A stretch of 64,000 nt of DNA, from NCBI GenBank assembly GCA_015056205.1, contig SVGS01000003.1:108889-172888 (forward strand). Direction: 5' to 3'. A model generated the notes under the pieces. That model was not told where the DNA came from. It searched no databases and saw only the letters and a program-made list of their open reading frames with translations. The position numbers and the translations under genes were made by a program. Shown piece after piece: positions 33,260-40,938 of this stretch; within the stretch, counting starts at the first letter, position 1, and each line of letters starts with the position of its first letter. The DNA is from Clostridiales bacterium (GTDB lineage Bacteria; Bacillota; Clostridia; Christensenellales; Aristaeellaceae).

Positions 33260-34138
33260 TCATTCCTTATGCAGCGGAGGCAGTTCATGAATGTCGTAGG
33301 TATCGTAGTAGATTGCAAACGCTGTTTCCGCATCCCCTGCCAGCTCGATCAGCGCACCGGCCTGGAACATCACGGACAGGGAGCCGCCGGGCGCTTTCCA
33401 GGCCGCGTTTCCGGCCACAGCCGCGCCGCTGCCCCGCAGAATGGCCTCCGCGCCGAACAGCAGCGTCCCGGTCGCGATATGATAATCGCTGGAAATGATG
33501 GCCAGCCGGTTCACCTGCGGACAGTCCTTCTCCAGCAGATCAAAGGTGAAAACTGCATTCTGCGCGGTTGTGAGAGACCGGTCCTCCACATGGATCCGGG
33601 AGGCCTCCACACCCTGTTTGCGGAGCCATTCCGCCATTTTTCCGGCTTCCGTCGCCGTCGGATCATCGGCGGCTGTTCCGCCGCCCGTGCAGACGATCTC
33701 GGCGTTCGGATACTGCTCAGATGCAGCCTTCAGCACCTTCAGCCGTTCAGTCAGCTCCTCCCGCATGCTTCCGTCCGGATTCAGCTGGAAGCCCAGAGCG
33801 ATCAGGCAGAGGGTATCGTCCCGGGGCAGATCCTCCGGCAGGCTCTCCCTCACCGTCACCGGCGTTTCCCACAGAGCCATGATGCGCGTCCACTGATCCG
33901 CGGCCGCGGGATCCAGCGCCGCCAGCTCCTGCAGCGCCTCCCCGTCCCGCTCCCCGTACGCGGCATAGCTGATTACCAGCCGCTCAATCAGCCCCTGGCT
34001 GGGTGTTTTCTCTCCTGTCGCAGCAGCCCCCTGCAGTGCAGTTCCCAGTAGCGGTAGAACCAGCAGCACCGGGAAAAAAACAAATAAGGTAACCATACTC
34101 GCAAAGTGCTTCCCTTTTCTTATTGTTTCTGTTCTCAT
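33260..34138 (-). CDS. YdcF/ElyC-like (DUF218) membrane-anchored protein
   Basis: The 292-residue protein has an N-terminal membrane segment (about 13-38), an extracytoplasmic helical region and a DUF218 domain (about 105-290). The motif ALGFQLNPDGSMREELTERL (residues about 113-132), a glycine-rich CTGGGTAADDPTATEAGKM loop, LTTAQNAVF and ISSDYHIATG are typical of this family. DUF218 proteins such as SanA and ElyC are linked to envelope integrity, but the reaction is unknown. AGGAG lies 8 bases before the ATG. It is followed by the gntR promoter. Confidence 0.85.
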   Translation of the reverse strand: MRTETIRKGKHFASMVTLFVFFPVLLVLPLLGTALQGAAATGEKTPSQGLIERLVISYAAYGERDGEALQELAALDPAAADQWTRIMALWETPVTVRESLPEDLPRDDTLCLIALGFQLNPDGSMREELTERLKVLKAASEQYPNAEIVCTGGGTAADDPTATEAGKMAEWLRKQGVEASRIHVEDRSLTTAQNAVFTFDLLEKDCPQVNRLAIISSDYHIATGTLLFGAEAILRGSGAAVAGNAAWKAPGGSLSVMFQAGALIELAGDAETAFAIYYDTYDIHELPPLHKE

Positions 34139-34478
34139 TTTCCCAACTCCTATTTATCTGTTTTTGACCACCTGATATGACCGAAAAATGATCTGTTTGA
34201 ATGACAGCGCCTTGATCAGTATACTGTCAATCACAGTATACGAGAAAGGAGAAAGCCCCAAGGCGCATACTACTTGGCGGTCGTATACCTTGAGGCCCTG
34301 TCAAAGACAAGATGATTATAGCCGAATACGTCTTTGAATTCAATCCCAAAACGGAATTATACAGGGCGGTCTCATTTGAAAACGGGGTAGGCAAACAAGA
34401 ACTGCCTGGAACCCAGTTTCCGCTTGATTTTCCATTATGGCTTCGATAAAATATAAGCGGCAGGGAGGTGAATTCATT
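34139..34478. other. 340-bp intergenic stretch with nested inverted repeats
   Basis: No credible gene is seen between the YdcF-like gene and the Rpn gene. The stretch holds an outer 8-bp inverted repeat (GCGCCTTG 34207-34214, CAAGGCGC 34259-34266). This encloses a perfect 9-bp hairpin GTATACTGT/ACAGTATAC (34219-34241, 5-nt loop). A third GTATAC occurs at 34283-34288. An open frame of 45 codons (34312-34449) has no good ribosome-binding site and resembles nothing I know. The base composition is more AT-rich than the flanks. Confidence 0.7.
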
Positions 34479-35311
34479 ATGGATCGCAGAATCAAAACCA
34501 TTGATGAACTGACCCTGATGGATGACTATATGTTTGCCCAGGTCATGCGGGATACCCGGCATCTGAAGCCCCTTCTGCAGTTTATTCTGCGGGTTCGCAT
34601 CGCAAAGATCGAACTCATTGAACCCCAGAAGACAGAGAAGGAAGGATATGATTCCAAAGGTGTCCGGCTGGATCTGTATGTGACGGATGAGCAAGGCGTT
34701 GTCTATAATGTGGAAGTACAGACGACATCCCGGAAGCATCTTCCCAAAAGGATGCGGTATTACCAGTCAACCATTGATATCAGCATTCTCCGTCCCGGGG
34801 TGGATTACAAGGAACTGCGGAAAACTTTCGTTATCTTCATCTGCATTATGATCCCTTCGGAAGAAACCGCTATATCTATACCTTTGAAAACATCTGCCGG
34901 GAGGAACCCGATCTGTTCTTCGGAGATGAGACGGTTAAAATCATCGTGAATACCCAGGGAGAAAAGGGAGAAATCAGCGAAGAACTGAGGGAAGTCATTC
35001 GTTATCTGAATGACGGCACTGTTTCCGGGGCCTACAGCCGGGAGCTGGATACCGCTGTCGTTGCTGTCAAATCGAACGAGGAAAGGAGATTGGAGTATAT
35101 GACACTGGCCATGCATGATATGGAAATCAGAGAAGAAGCACGCGAGGAAGGTATCGAAATTGGCATTGAAAAAGGAACAGAAAATGCCATGGTTTCCAAT
35201 CTTCGTACGGTGATGGAGAAAATGAAATTTTCGGCCGAAACAGCGATGGATTTTCTGAATATTCCTGCGGAGGATCAGCCCAGATATGCATTTCTTCTCA
35301 AGGAAGAATAA
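34479..35311 (+). pseudogene. Rpn-family PD-(D/E)XK nuclease/putative transposase, broken by a frameshift
   Basis: The first part (34479 on) encodes the start typical of Rpn recombination-promoting nucleases, with TLMDDYMFAQVMRD, then RLDLYVTDEQGVVYNVEVQT carrying the D...ExQ nuclease residues. Frame 1 is lost near 34845 after FIC. One base earlier in phase the sequence resumes as YDPFGRNRYIYTFENIC and continues, in the frame read from 34946, through GEKGEISEELREVIRYLNDG to the end at 35311. A one-base deletion explains the data. The C-terminal helix with repeated EAREEGIEIGIEKG is typical. GGGAGGTG precedes the ATG. It could be a decayed gene or a sequencing error. Confidence 0.85.
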
Positions 35312-35389
35312 GAAACACTTCGCAGATCGCGGCAATGCCCGCACCTATCGGTGATCGACAGATCCTACTTAAGGGAGAAGAATAGATTC

Positions 35390-36121
35390 ATGAAGACAAC
35401 TCTGTGTATCCTGCTTGCCTGTCTGCTTTTCTTTTCTGCCGGCTTTCTCACACTGGGAGCGGCGCCGTCCGGTTTCAGCACTTCTGCGGAAGCCACGGAA
35501 ACTCAGACTGCTCAGGAAACGGAACCCCCGACAGCACAGGATGCAGCGGAACAGCCGGCGGATGCCTATCTGGCCTATCGGTTAAGCCTGGCCCCGGACG
35601 TTCCTTATACGCCCTTTGCCTATGAAAACAATCCAGCGGACAATCCCAAAGCCATGGCGGATATCCTGATCAACCCGGACGCCGTCTTCGGTTTCTCCCC
35701 CAGCCCCGAGTCCACACGGCTGAAGGAGTACGCGGACGCGCTGGACTGGACCAGCCCGAAAGCGGTCGCTGAAGCCAGGCAGCAGCGGAAAGAGTACCAT
35801 GAAAGTATGAAAGAACTGTACCGGATGATCGAAGATCTGCTGGCTGAGGCCGCCCCGGTGGAACAGATTGCCCGGGCTGTCAGCCGGCGGCGCAACGAGC
35901 TGCGTCTGGAATCCGCTGAGGATAACCCGGAAGACCTGGCCCGCATTAAAAAGAGCAATCTGGAAACCTATGGAGATGAGCTCGGCCCCACCGCCGATTC
36001 GCTGTATGAAAAATACGGATCCTGGCAGAAGGTATTGGAAAAAGCCCTCGGAACAAACGCCGGAATGGACGCCTGCCTGGGCTTTTATGATGAATACTTC
36101 GAACTCTACGACCTGAACTGA
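35390..36121 (+). CDS. Exported protein of unknown function
   Basis: The 243-residue protein starts with a signal peptide (MKTTLCILLACLLFFSAGFL). A Thr/Glu/Gln-rich low-complexity region follows (about 28-62) and then a mostly helical, highly charged domain with RKEYHESMKELYRMIEDLL and a C-terminal WQKVLEKALG. No family is recognised. The ATG at 35390 is preferred over an upstream GTG (35351) because it begins the signal peptide directly. It lies 78 bp after the broken Rpn gene and ends in a terminator. Confidence 0.7.
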   Translation: MKTTLCILLACLLFFSAGFLTLGAAPSGFSTSAEATETQTAQETEPPTAQDAAEQPADAYLAYRLSLAPDVPYTPFAYENNPADNPKAMADILINPDAVFGFSPSPESTRLKEYADALDWTSPKAVAEARQQRKEYHESMKELYRMIEDLLAEAAPVEQIARAVSRRRNELRLESAEDNPEDLARIKKSNLETYGDELGPTADSLYEKYGSWQKVLEKALGTNAGMDACLGFYDEYFELYDLN

Positions 36122-36164
36122 CCGGAACGGCAGGGCCATGAGCAGGTCCGGCAGCCGCCGGGCT

Positions 36165-36192
36165 GACCGGACGGTGCTCCGGTCCTCTTTTT
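36165..36192 (+). terminator. Terminator after the exported protein gene
   Basis: GACCGGA and TCCGGTC form a 7-bp stem around CGGTGC (36165-36184), followed by CTCTTTTTC. The next gene starts 51 bp later. Confidence 0.7.
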
Positions 36193-36243
36193 CTTTGAAG
36201 ATGATTATGCTGCCCGGGCAGAACCCGGCAGAAAGGAAAGACT

Positions 36244-36894
36244 GTGAAATACGCCTTTATCTGGGATCTGGACGGCACGCTGCTGGATTCCTACCGGGTG
36301 ATTGTCTCCTCTGCCGTCCGGACCGCCGCGGAAGCCGGGATCCGGGATGATAAGGAGGCCGTGCTGCGGAAACTGAAACAGCAGTCTCTGACCGCGTATC
36401 TGCGGGATGTCAGCCTTCGCTGCGGCACGCCCTGTGAGACGCTTCTGCTTCGTTACCGGGAGATTTCCCATGAAACGACGGATCAGATCCCCCTGATTCC
36501 CGGAGCCCGGGAGGCTCTGGAAAGGCTGGCCGGATGCGGTGCGGATCATTTTGTGTATACCCACCGGGGCAGCAGCTCCGAGCCGATTCTTCGCAGGCTC
36601 GGGATTCTGTCGTTTTTCCGTGAAGTGGTTACCTCGGAGTACGGCTTCGCGCCGAAGCCCTCCGGCGAGGGTGTCCGGTATCTGCTGGCCCGTTATGGCT
36701 TGGATCCCCGGTTCTCCTGGTATGTGGGAGACCGGACCCTGGATGTACTTTGCGGAAAGGATGCCGGGATTCGGACCCTTCTGTATCTGCCGGAGGGTTC
36801 TCCGGTTCAGGCCACCGGTCAGGAAGACCTCATTCTTCGGGACTGGAGTGCGGAGAGTATTGAAAAAATGAGTCATGGGGACGGTTCTCATTGA
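36244..36894 (+). CDS. HAD-superfamily phosphatase whose last codons lie in a repeat element
   Basis: The 216-residue HAD hydrolase carries motif I IWDLDGTLLDS (nucleophile D8, acid D10), a helical cap (about 17-85), motif II VYTHRG, and the motif III lysine and motif IV region around PSGEGVRYLL and WYVGDRTLDV. Its nearest functional type is phosphoglycolate phosphatase-like; the substrate is unknown. A GTG start at 36244 follows AGGAAAG. The final ten codons (EKMSHGDGSH) and the stop codon are contributed by the first copy of a tandem hairpin repeat, so the original C-terminus has probably been replaced. Confidence 0.85.
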   Translation: MKYAFIWDLDGTLLDSYRVIVSSAVRTAAEAGIRDDKEAVLRKLKQQSLTAYLRDVSLRCGTPCETLLLRYREISHETTDQIPLIPGAREALERLAGCGADHFVYTHRGSSSEPILRRLGILSFFREVVTSEYGFAPKPSGEGVRYLLARYGLDPRFSWYVGDRTLDVLCGKDAGIRTLLYLPEGSPVQATGQEDLILRDWSAESIEKMSHGDGSH

Positions 36895-36950
36895 CTCATT
36901 TTTCACCAGGTGAGTCATGGGGACGGTTCTCATTGACTCATTTTTCACCA
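36861..36950 (+). repeat. Tandem REP-like hairpin element, two copies (42-bp period)
   Basis: A 40-bp sequence occurs twice without mismatch (36869-36908 and 36911-36950), with GG between copies. Each copy starts TGAGTCATGGGGACGGTTCT and contains TGAGTCA ... TGACTCA inverted repeats. With the flanking TGAAAAA and TTTTTCA the stem extends to about 14 bp. The interior GGGGACGGTTCT resembles repeats I associate with REP/RAYT-type elements in Clostridia. No RAYT (Y1) transposase gene is seen in this window. Confidence 0.85.
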
Positions 36951-37085
36951 TATTCCTGATGTGTCAGGAAGAATACTGTATCAGTAAAAGAAATTCACCG
37001 GAAACAGAAAGAAAGCGGACAATGCCTAATCCCTGTTCCCGGGTTTGACGTCTTCGCCCTGGAGCAGCAGGAAGCCTTAGGCTGT

Positions 37086-37907
37086 CTAATGAATCTTTCC
37101 GTCCCTGAACTGTTTCATCATCTCATTGGTCAGGCTGTAGTCCGACGGCTGAAGAATGATCTGATCCCGCTGAACCCATTCCGCGTAGCCCAGCTCCTTC
37201 TCGTCCCGATGGATGGCGGTATCCCCGTCCACTTCGCAGTAAAAACCCATTAGCAGGTCGGAGGCAATTCCCCAGGGCTGGGATTTGTAATACCGGATAT
37301 TCCGGACCCGAAGCCCCACTTCCTCCATGACTTCCCTTTCGACCGTCTGCTCGGCCGTTTCTCCGATTTCCGTAAATCCGGCAATCAGGGCATGGTGGGC
37401 AAATCCGGTTCTGTACTTCGTGATCAGGAGCCGGTCGCCGTGAATCACGCCCACGATAACCGCCGGGTTAATCCGGGGATAAATGCGTTTTCCGCAGGCC
37501 GGACAGACCATCGCCCGCTCATCGTCCGCGGGAACTGTCCGGGTTCCGCAGCTTCCGCAGAACCGGCTGGCGCCGTACCAGGTCCACAGATGGAAGCCCG
37601 TATAAACGATCAGCAGATCCAGATTGCCGGCCAGCTCCAGCCCCCGGAGTTCGGAGAGGCTGCGGGGTTCATAGCCCGGGATGCCGGGGCTCTCCTCCGG
37701 ATTCAGAAAAAAAGAGCGCCCCGCCACGGAAAAAAGATAGATACCCCTGTCCCCCGGCATTTCCGCCGCGGCCGGAAAAAGCAGGCGGCCGTTCTCATAC
37801 CGGACCATCGCTTTTCCCTCACGGAAACACAGCAGCGGATCCGAAGGCCGCGGCCGCGCGGGATGAAATGAGTTGTCCAGATGTTCCGGAGCAATATCCT
37901 GAATCAT
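37086..37907 (-). CDS. nudC: NAD(+) diphosphatase / NAD-capped RNA decapping Nudix hydrolase NudC
   Basis: The 273-residue protein has an N-terminal NUDIX-like domain, a four-cysteine zinc ribbon (CGSC ... CPAC, about 119-140) and a C-terminal Nudix domain with the box beginning GFTEIGETAEQTVEREVMEE. The sequence SQPWGIASDLLMGF corresponds to the SQPWPFPxS signature of NudC-type NADH pyrophosphatases, with the PFP part changed to GIA. It hydrolyses NAD(H), and in characterised homologues also removes NAD caps from RNA. Downstream of the ACT-domain gene on the same strand. Confidence 0.93.
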   Translation of the reverse strand: MIQDIAPEHLDNSFHPARPRPSDPLLCFREGKAMVRYENGRLLFPAAAEMPGDRGIYLFSVAGRSFFLNPEESPGIPGYEPRSLSELRGLELAGNLDLLIVYTGFHLWTWYGASRFCGSCGTRTVPADDERAMVCPACGKRIYPRINPAVIVGVIHGDRLLITKYRTGFAHHALIAGFTEIGETAEQTVEREVMEEVGLRVRNIRYYKSQPWGIASDLLMGFYCEVDGDTAIHRDEKELGYAEWVQRDQIILQPSDYSLTNEMMKQFRDGKIH

Positions 37908-38026
37908 AATGTCATTCCTTCCGTTCCTGTCCGACCGCCCCGCTTTTCCGGCATCCTGCCGGTTCGGGATATCCCGCAGCCTGCGGTTTTTCCACGTCCC
38001 GCGGAGGGCGCTTTTCAGAGAAAGCT

Positions 38027-38395
38027 TTATTCGGTAATCCCGTACCCGGCTTCGCTCAGGCAGCGCAGCGCCCGGTCAAAATGCTCTTCTTTCACCAGAA
38101 TATAGTCCGTATTGAAGGTGGAAAGAGCAAAAATCCCGATGCCGTTTTCCGCCAGAACGGAGGACAGACGGGAAAGAATGCCGATCAGGGAAAAATCCAG
38201 CGTGCCTTCAATCCGGAATCCCTGCCAGCCGTCCTCCCGTTCAAGCGTTTGTTCCGGAGTGTTTTCCGTGCGGCAGACCAGTGACAGTTCCTCGTCAGTC
38301 TTTCCCACGAAGAAGATATCGGCTGTCAGATCCTGAGCCGTCAGACAGTTTACCTTGCATACCGTCAGAGCCCATGGAAGCTTTTTCAGGATCAT
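38027..38395 (-). CDS. Small ACT-domain protein
   Basis: The 122-residue protein contains two ACT-like halves. The second carries FSLIGILSRLSSVLAENGIGIFALSTF (region about 75-101), a typical ligand-binding ACT helix-strand unit, followed by TDYILVKEEHFDRAL. Such stand-alone ACT proteins probably sense an amino acid; the ligand is unknown. The ATG at 38395 is chosen because GGAGG lies 5 bases upstream; the longer upstream frame is Arg/Pro-rich and not conserved-looking. Confidence 0.85.
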   Translation of the reverse strand: MILKKLPWALTVCKVNCLTAQDLTADIFFVGKTDEELSLVCRTENTPEQTLEREDGWQGFRIEGTLDFSLIGILSRLSSVLAENGIGIFALSTFNTDYILVKEEHFDRALRCLSEAGYGITE

Positions 38396-38537
38396 ATGTT
38401 CCTCCCCCTCATCCTTTGCCGCGGCCATTTCCAGCAGCGGCCGTTTTCCGGCCGTTTTCCGCAGTATTGCCATCGTAATGGCTGCTGCATCGCACCGGCG
38501 GCCTGTTTCTTTCGGGCGGCCCGGTCGTTCGGGCATC

Positions 38538-39119
38538 TTACGGATGTGCGGTTTCGTTTTTCCTGTTTAGCAGATATCCGGCGGCTCCGCCGACCAGCCC
38601 GCCGATGATATGGGACAGATTGGAAATATGATCCTTCACCGTCAGTCCGTCCCAGATCTGCTGGCCGATAAAGATCACGGCAACGAGGATCACGGTCAGC
38701 GGAAGCTCACCCTCCCGGAACTGGGTAAAGGAGGTCAGCAGAATGAACGCGAAGGCGATCCCGCTGGCGCCCAGCAGCATCGTGTTCGGAAAAACCAGAT
38801 TATGAAAGATGCCGGTGATCAGGGCGGCGGCCAGCATCACCATCAGCAGTCTACGTGCGCCGTACTTTTCCTCAATCGCCGGTCCGAGCAGCAGAATATA
38901 CGCCATGTTTCCCACCAGATGGGCCAGATCCGCATGGCCGAGCACATGGGTAAACAGGCGCAGATACATCAGCGGATCCGAAAAAGGCGCCCTGTAGGTG
39001 GAGAACAGAAGGGAGTTGACCGATCCGCCTGTCAGCACGCCGATGAGCGTTGCCACAGCGCATGCCAGCGCATACCCCAGAACCACCGGGGAATTAAAGG
39101 TGATTTTCAGTTTCTTCAT
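38538..39119 (-). CDS. Rhomboid-family intramembrane serine protease
   Basis: The 193-residue protein has six predicted membrane segments. The catalytic serine lies in LGASGIAFAF (S119) and the catalytic histidine in SHIIGGLVGG (H170); N71 in HLVGNM matches the oxyanion-hole asparagine. The active-site set is complete, so the protease should be functional. Substrates are unknown. It has its own promoter upstream and precedes the ACT-domain gene on the same strand. Confidence 0.93.
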   Translation of the reverse strand: MKKLKITFNSPVVLGYALACAVATLIGVLTGGSVNSLLFSTYRAPFSDPLMYLRLFTHVLGHADLAHLVGNMAYILLLGPAIEEKYGARRLLMVMLAAALITGIFHNLVFPNTMLLGASGIAFAFILLTSFTQFREGELPLTVILVAVIFIGQQIWDGLTVKDHISNLSHIIGGLVGGAAGYLLNRKNETAHP

Positions 39120-39214
39120 CGGAAAGCACCCCTGTCTTCAGTTTTTCCGGCAAGCCGGCGGCATTCATTCCGCCGCGGATTTCAGTCCTGTCCGGTCTGC
39201 CGTACTGCCTTCTC

Positions 39215-39243
39215 ATTGTATCCGGAAAAGAGGCGTTTGACAA
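39215..39243 (-). promoter_or_regulatory. Promoter of the rhomboid protease gene
   Basis: On the minus strand TTGTCA (39243-39238) and TACAAT (39220-39215) are separated by 17 bases. The leader to the ATG is about 90 nt. Confidence 0.78.
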
Positions 39244-39268
39244 GGATGGAACGCTTGCAAAATACGGC

Positions 39269-39297
39269 TTGCGGGGATTCCTTCCCTGTGCTATGCT
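39269..39297 (+). promoter_or_regulatory. Promoter of the MFS transporter gene
   Basis: TTGCGG (39269-39274) and TATGCT (39292-39297) are separated by 17 bases, about 45 nt ahead of the MFS start codon. It is divergent from the rhomboid promoter. Confidence 0.65.
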
Positions 39298-39344
39298 CTG
39301 TCGGGTACCCGATTATCCGGACCGCGGGTCCGCCGGAGGCTGTT

Positions 39345-40529
39345 ATGCAGAAAAATTACCGGAAAACCTTAACCGCCTGTTATCTGGGCTTCATTACCCA
39401 GGCCATCATGGCCAACTTTGTTCCCCTGCTTTTCCTGAAATTCCATACGGATTACGGCATTCCGCTGGGCCGGATTGCCCTGATCTCCACGATTTTCTTT
39501 CTGACCCAGCTGGTCGTGGATGTGCTCTGCGCCCGTTTTGTGGATCGGATCGGATACCGGAAGTGCATCGTGGCTTCCGAGGCCACTTCCGCCCTCGGGC
39601 TGGCCGGGCTGGCAGTTCTGCCGGATCTGCTGCCCGATCCTTTTGCCGGCATCATCGTCTGCGTGTTTGTTTATGCCATCGGCAGCGGTCTGATTGAGGT
39701 GCTCTGCAGCCCGATCGTCGAAGCCTGCCCCTTCGAGCATAAGGAAGCGGTCATGAGTCTTCTGCACTCCTTTTACTGCTGGGGCTCTGTGGGTGTCATC
39801 CTGCTGTCCTCCCTCTTTTTCACCGCCTTCGGGATCGGCAGCTGGCGGATTCTGGCCTGCATCTGGGCGCTGATCCCCCTGTACAATATTTATAATTTTG
39901 CGACCTGCCCCATCGAACATCTGACCGCTGAGGGTGAAAGCATGCCCATCCGCCGGCTGTTCCGGAAGCCGATATTCTGGACGGCGGTTCTGCTGATGAT
40001 CTGTGCCGGGGCTTCCGAGCTCGCCATGGCCCAATGGGCTTCCGCCTATACGGAAGCCGCCCTGGGTTTCTCCAAGACCGTCGGGGATCTGATCGGTCCC
40101 TGCCTGTTCGCGGTGACCATGGGGATCAGCCGTCTGATTTACGGAAAATACGGAGACCGGATCGATCTGACCCGTTATATGATCGGTTCGGGCGTGCTCT
40201 GCCTCTGCTGCTATCTGCTGGCCTCCCTGTCTCCCCATCCGGTGTTCGGCCTGATCGGCTGCGTCTTCTGCGGTTTTTCTGTCGGCATCATGTGGCCCGG
40301 TACCATCAGCATCACTTCCCCCCGCCTGCCGACGGGCGGCACGGCGCTGTTTGCCTTCCTGGCAATGGCCGGTGATCTGGGCGGTGCCTTCGGTCCCGGC
40401 CTGGTGGGCTGGGTGACCCAGCAGTCCGGGGACAACCTGCAGTCCGGCATGCTGGCCGGAAGCATCTTCCCGCTGGTGCTGGTGATCGCCCTTCTGATAC
40501 TGATCCGGAAATCCGCAAAAAAAGAATGA
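39345..40529 (+). CDS. Major facilitator superfamily transporter
   Basis: The 394-residue protein has about 12 hydrophobic segments. MFS hallmarks include the loop 2-3 region VDVLCARFVDRIGYRKC and a central hydrophilic loop (about 190-210) between two six-helix halves. The C-terminal half contains SRLIYGKYGDRIDL. The overall pattern resembles sugar/fucose-permease-like MFS proteins, but the substrate cannot be deduced. The ATG at 39345 follows GGAGG by 5 bases; the much longer reading frame upstream is antisense to the rhomboid gene and not real. The gene is flanked by converging nudix/cstA genes. Confidence 0.88.
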   Translation: MQKNYRKTLTACYLGFITQAIMANFVPLLFLKFHTDYGIPLGRIALISTIFFLTQLVVDVLCARFVDRIGYRKCIVASEATSALGLAGLAVLPDLLPDPFAGIIVCVFVYAIGSGLIEVLCSPIVEACPFEHKEAVMSLLHSFYCWGSVGVILLSSLFFTAFGIGSWRILACIWALIPLYNIYNFATCPIEHLTAEGESMPIRRLFRKPIFWTAVLLMICAGASELAMAQWASAYTEAALGFSKTVGDLIGPCLFAVTMGISRLIYGKYGDRIDLTRYMIGSGVLCLCCYLLASLSPHPVFGLIGCVFCGFSVGIMWPGTISITSPRLPTGGTALFAFLAMAGDLGGAFGPGLVGWVTQQSGDNLQSGMLAGSIFPLVLVIALLILIRKSAKKE

Positions 40530-40547
40530 GCCTGTTTCAGCTCATTC
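40517..40547 (-). terminator. Terminator of the cstA-nudix operon
   Basis: GAATGAG and CTCATTC form a 7-bp stem (40524-40547) followed on the minus strand by seven T residues. The hairpin overlaps the final codons of both converging genes. Confidence 0.75.
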
Positions 40548-40938
40548 CTTCGCGGATGGTTTCAATCAGCATTGCGTCCGCCGGAAGCCAGGGCACGCTG
40601 TCGAGCGTGCCTTTTTCGAGCCATCGGGCGTCCTCCGCCTCCAGCAGGGTCAGATGACCTTCTTCAATCCCGCACCAGAAGCAGTCCATGGAGAGATGGA
40701 AATCCGGATAATCGTATTCCACCCGGCCGATCCGGTCGCCCACCGTGACAACGGTATCCACCTCCTCCCGGATTTCTCTGATCAGGGCCTGCTGCGGCGT
40801 CTCCCCCGCTTCGATCTTCCCGCCGGGGAATTCCCACCGGCCCCGGTAATTCCCGTAACCGCGGGCCGTGGCGAAAACCCTTTTCCGGGAGATCAGGGAA
40901 TCACAGATCACAGCCGCGGCCACCCGAATCGTTTTCAT
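40537..40938 (-). CDS. MutT-type Nudix nucleoside triphosphate pyrophosphohydrolase
   Basis: The 133-residue Nudix hydrolase has the short MutT architecture. The box is GKIEAGETPQQALIREIREE followed by VDT, where the family's usual glycine after EEx is aspartate, a known variant. WEFPGG precedes it. It probably sanitises oxidised or non-canonical dNTPs. It starts 4 bp inside the end of cstA, so the two are translationally coupled, although a functional link is not obvious. Confidence 0.9.
   Translation of the reverse strand: MKTIRVAAAVICDSLISRKRVFATARGYGNYRGRWEFPGGKIEAGETPQQALIREIREEVDTVVTVGDRIGRVEYDYPDFHLSMDCFWCGIEEGHLTLLEAEDARWLEKGTLDSVPWLPADAMLIETIREGMS

Noticed and set aside
34312..34449. 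45-codon open frame upstream of the Rpn gene
   Set aside because: No good ribosome-binding site and no recognisable similarity; kept only as a note in the intergenic entry.
34840..34850. Programmed -1 frameshift in the Rpn gene
   Set aside because: No slippery heptamer of the X XXY YYZ type and no obvious downstream pseudoknot; a one-base deletion is simpler.
36861..36950. Possible CRISPR repeats
   Set aside because: Only two copies, directly adjacent with a 2-bp gap and no spacers; the hairpin structure fits a REP-like element.
38610..39344. N-terminal extension of the MFS transporter gene
   Set aside because: The upstream part is antisense to the rhomboid protease; GGAGG and the first membrane segment place the start at 39345.
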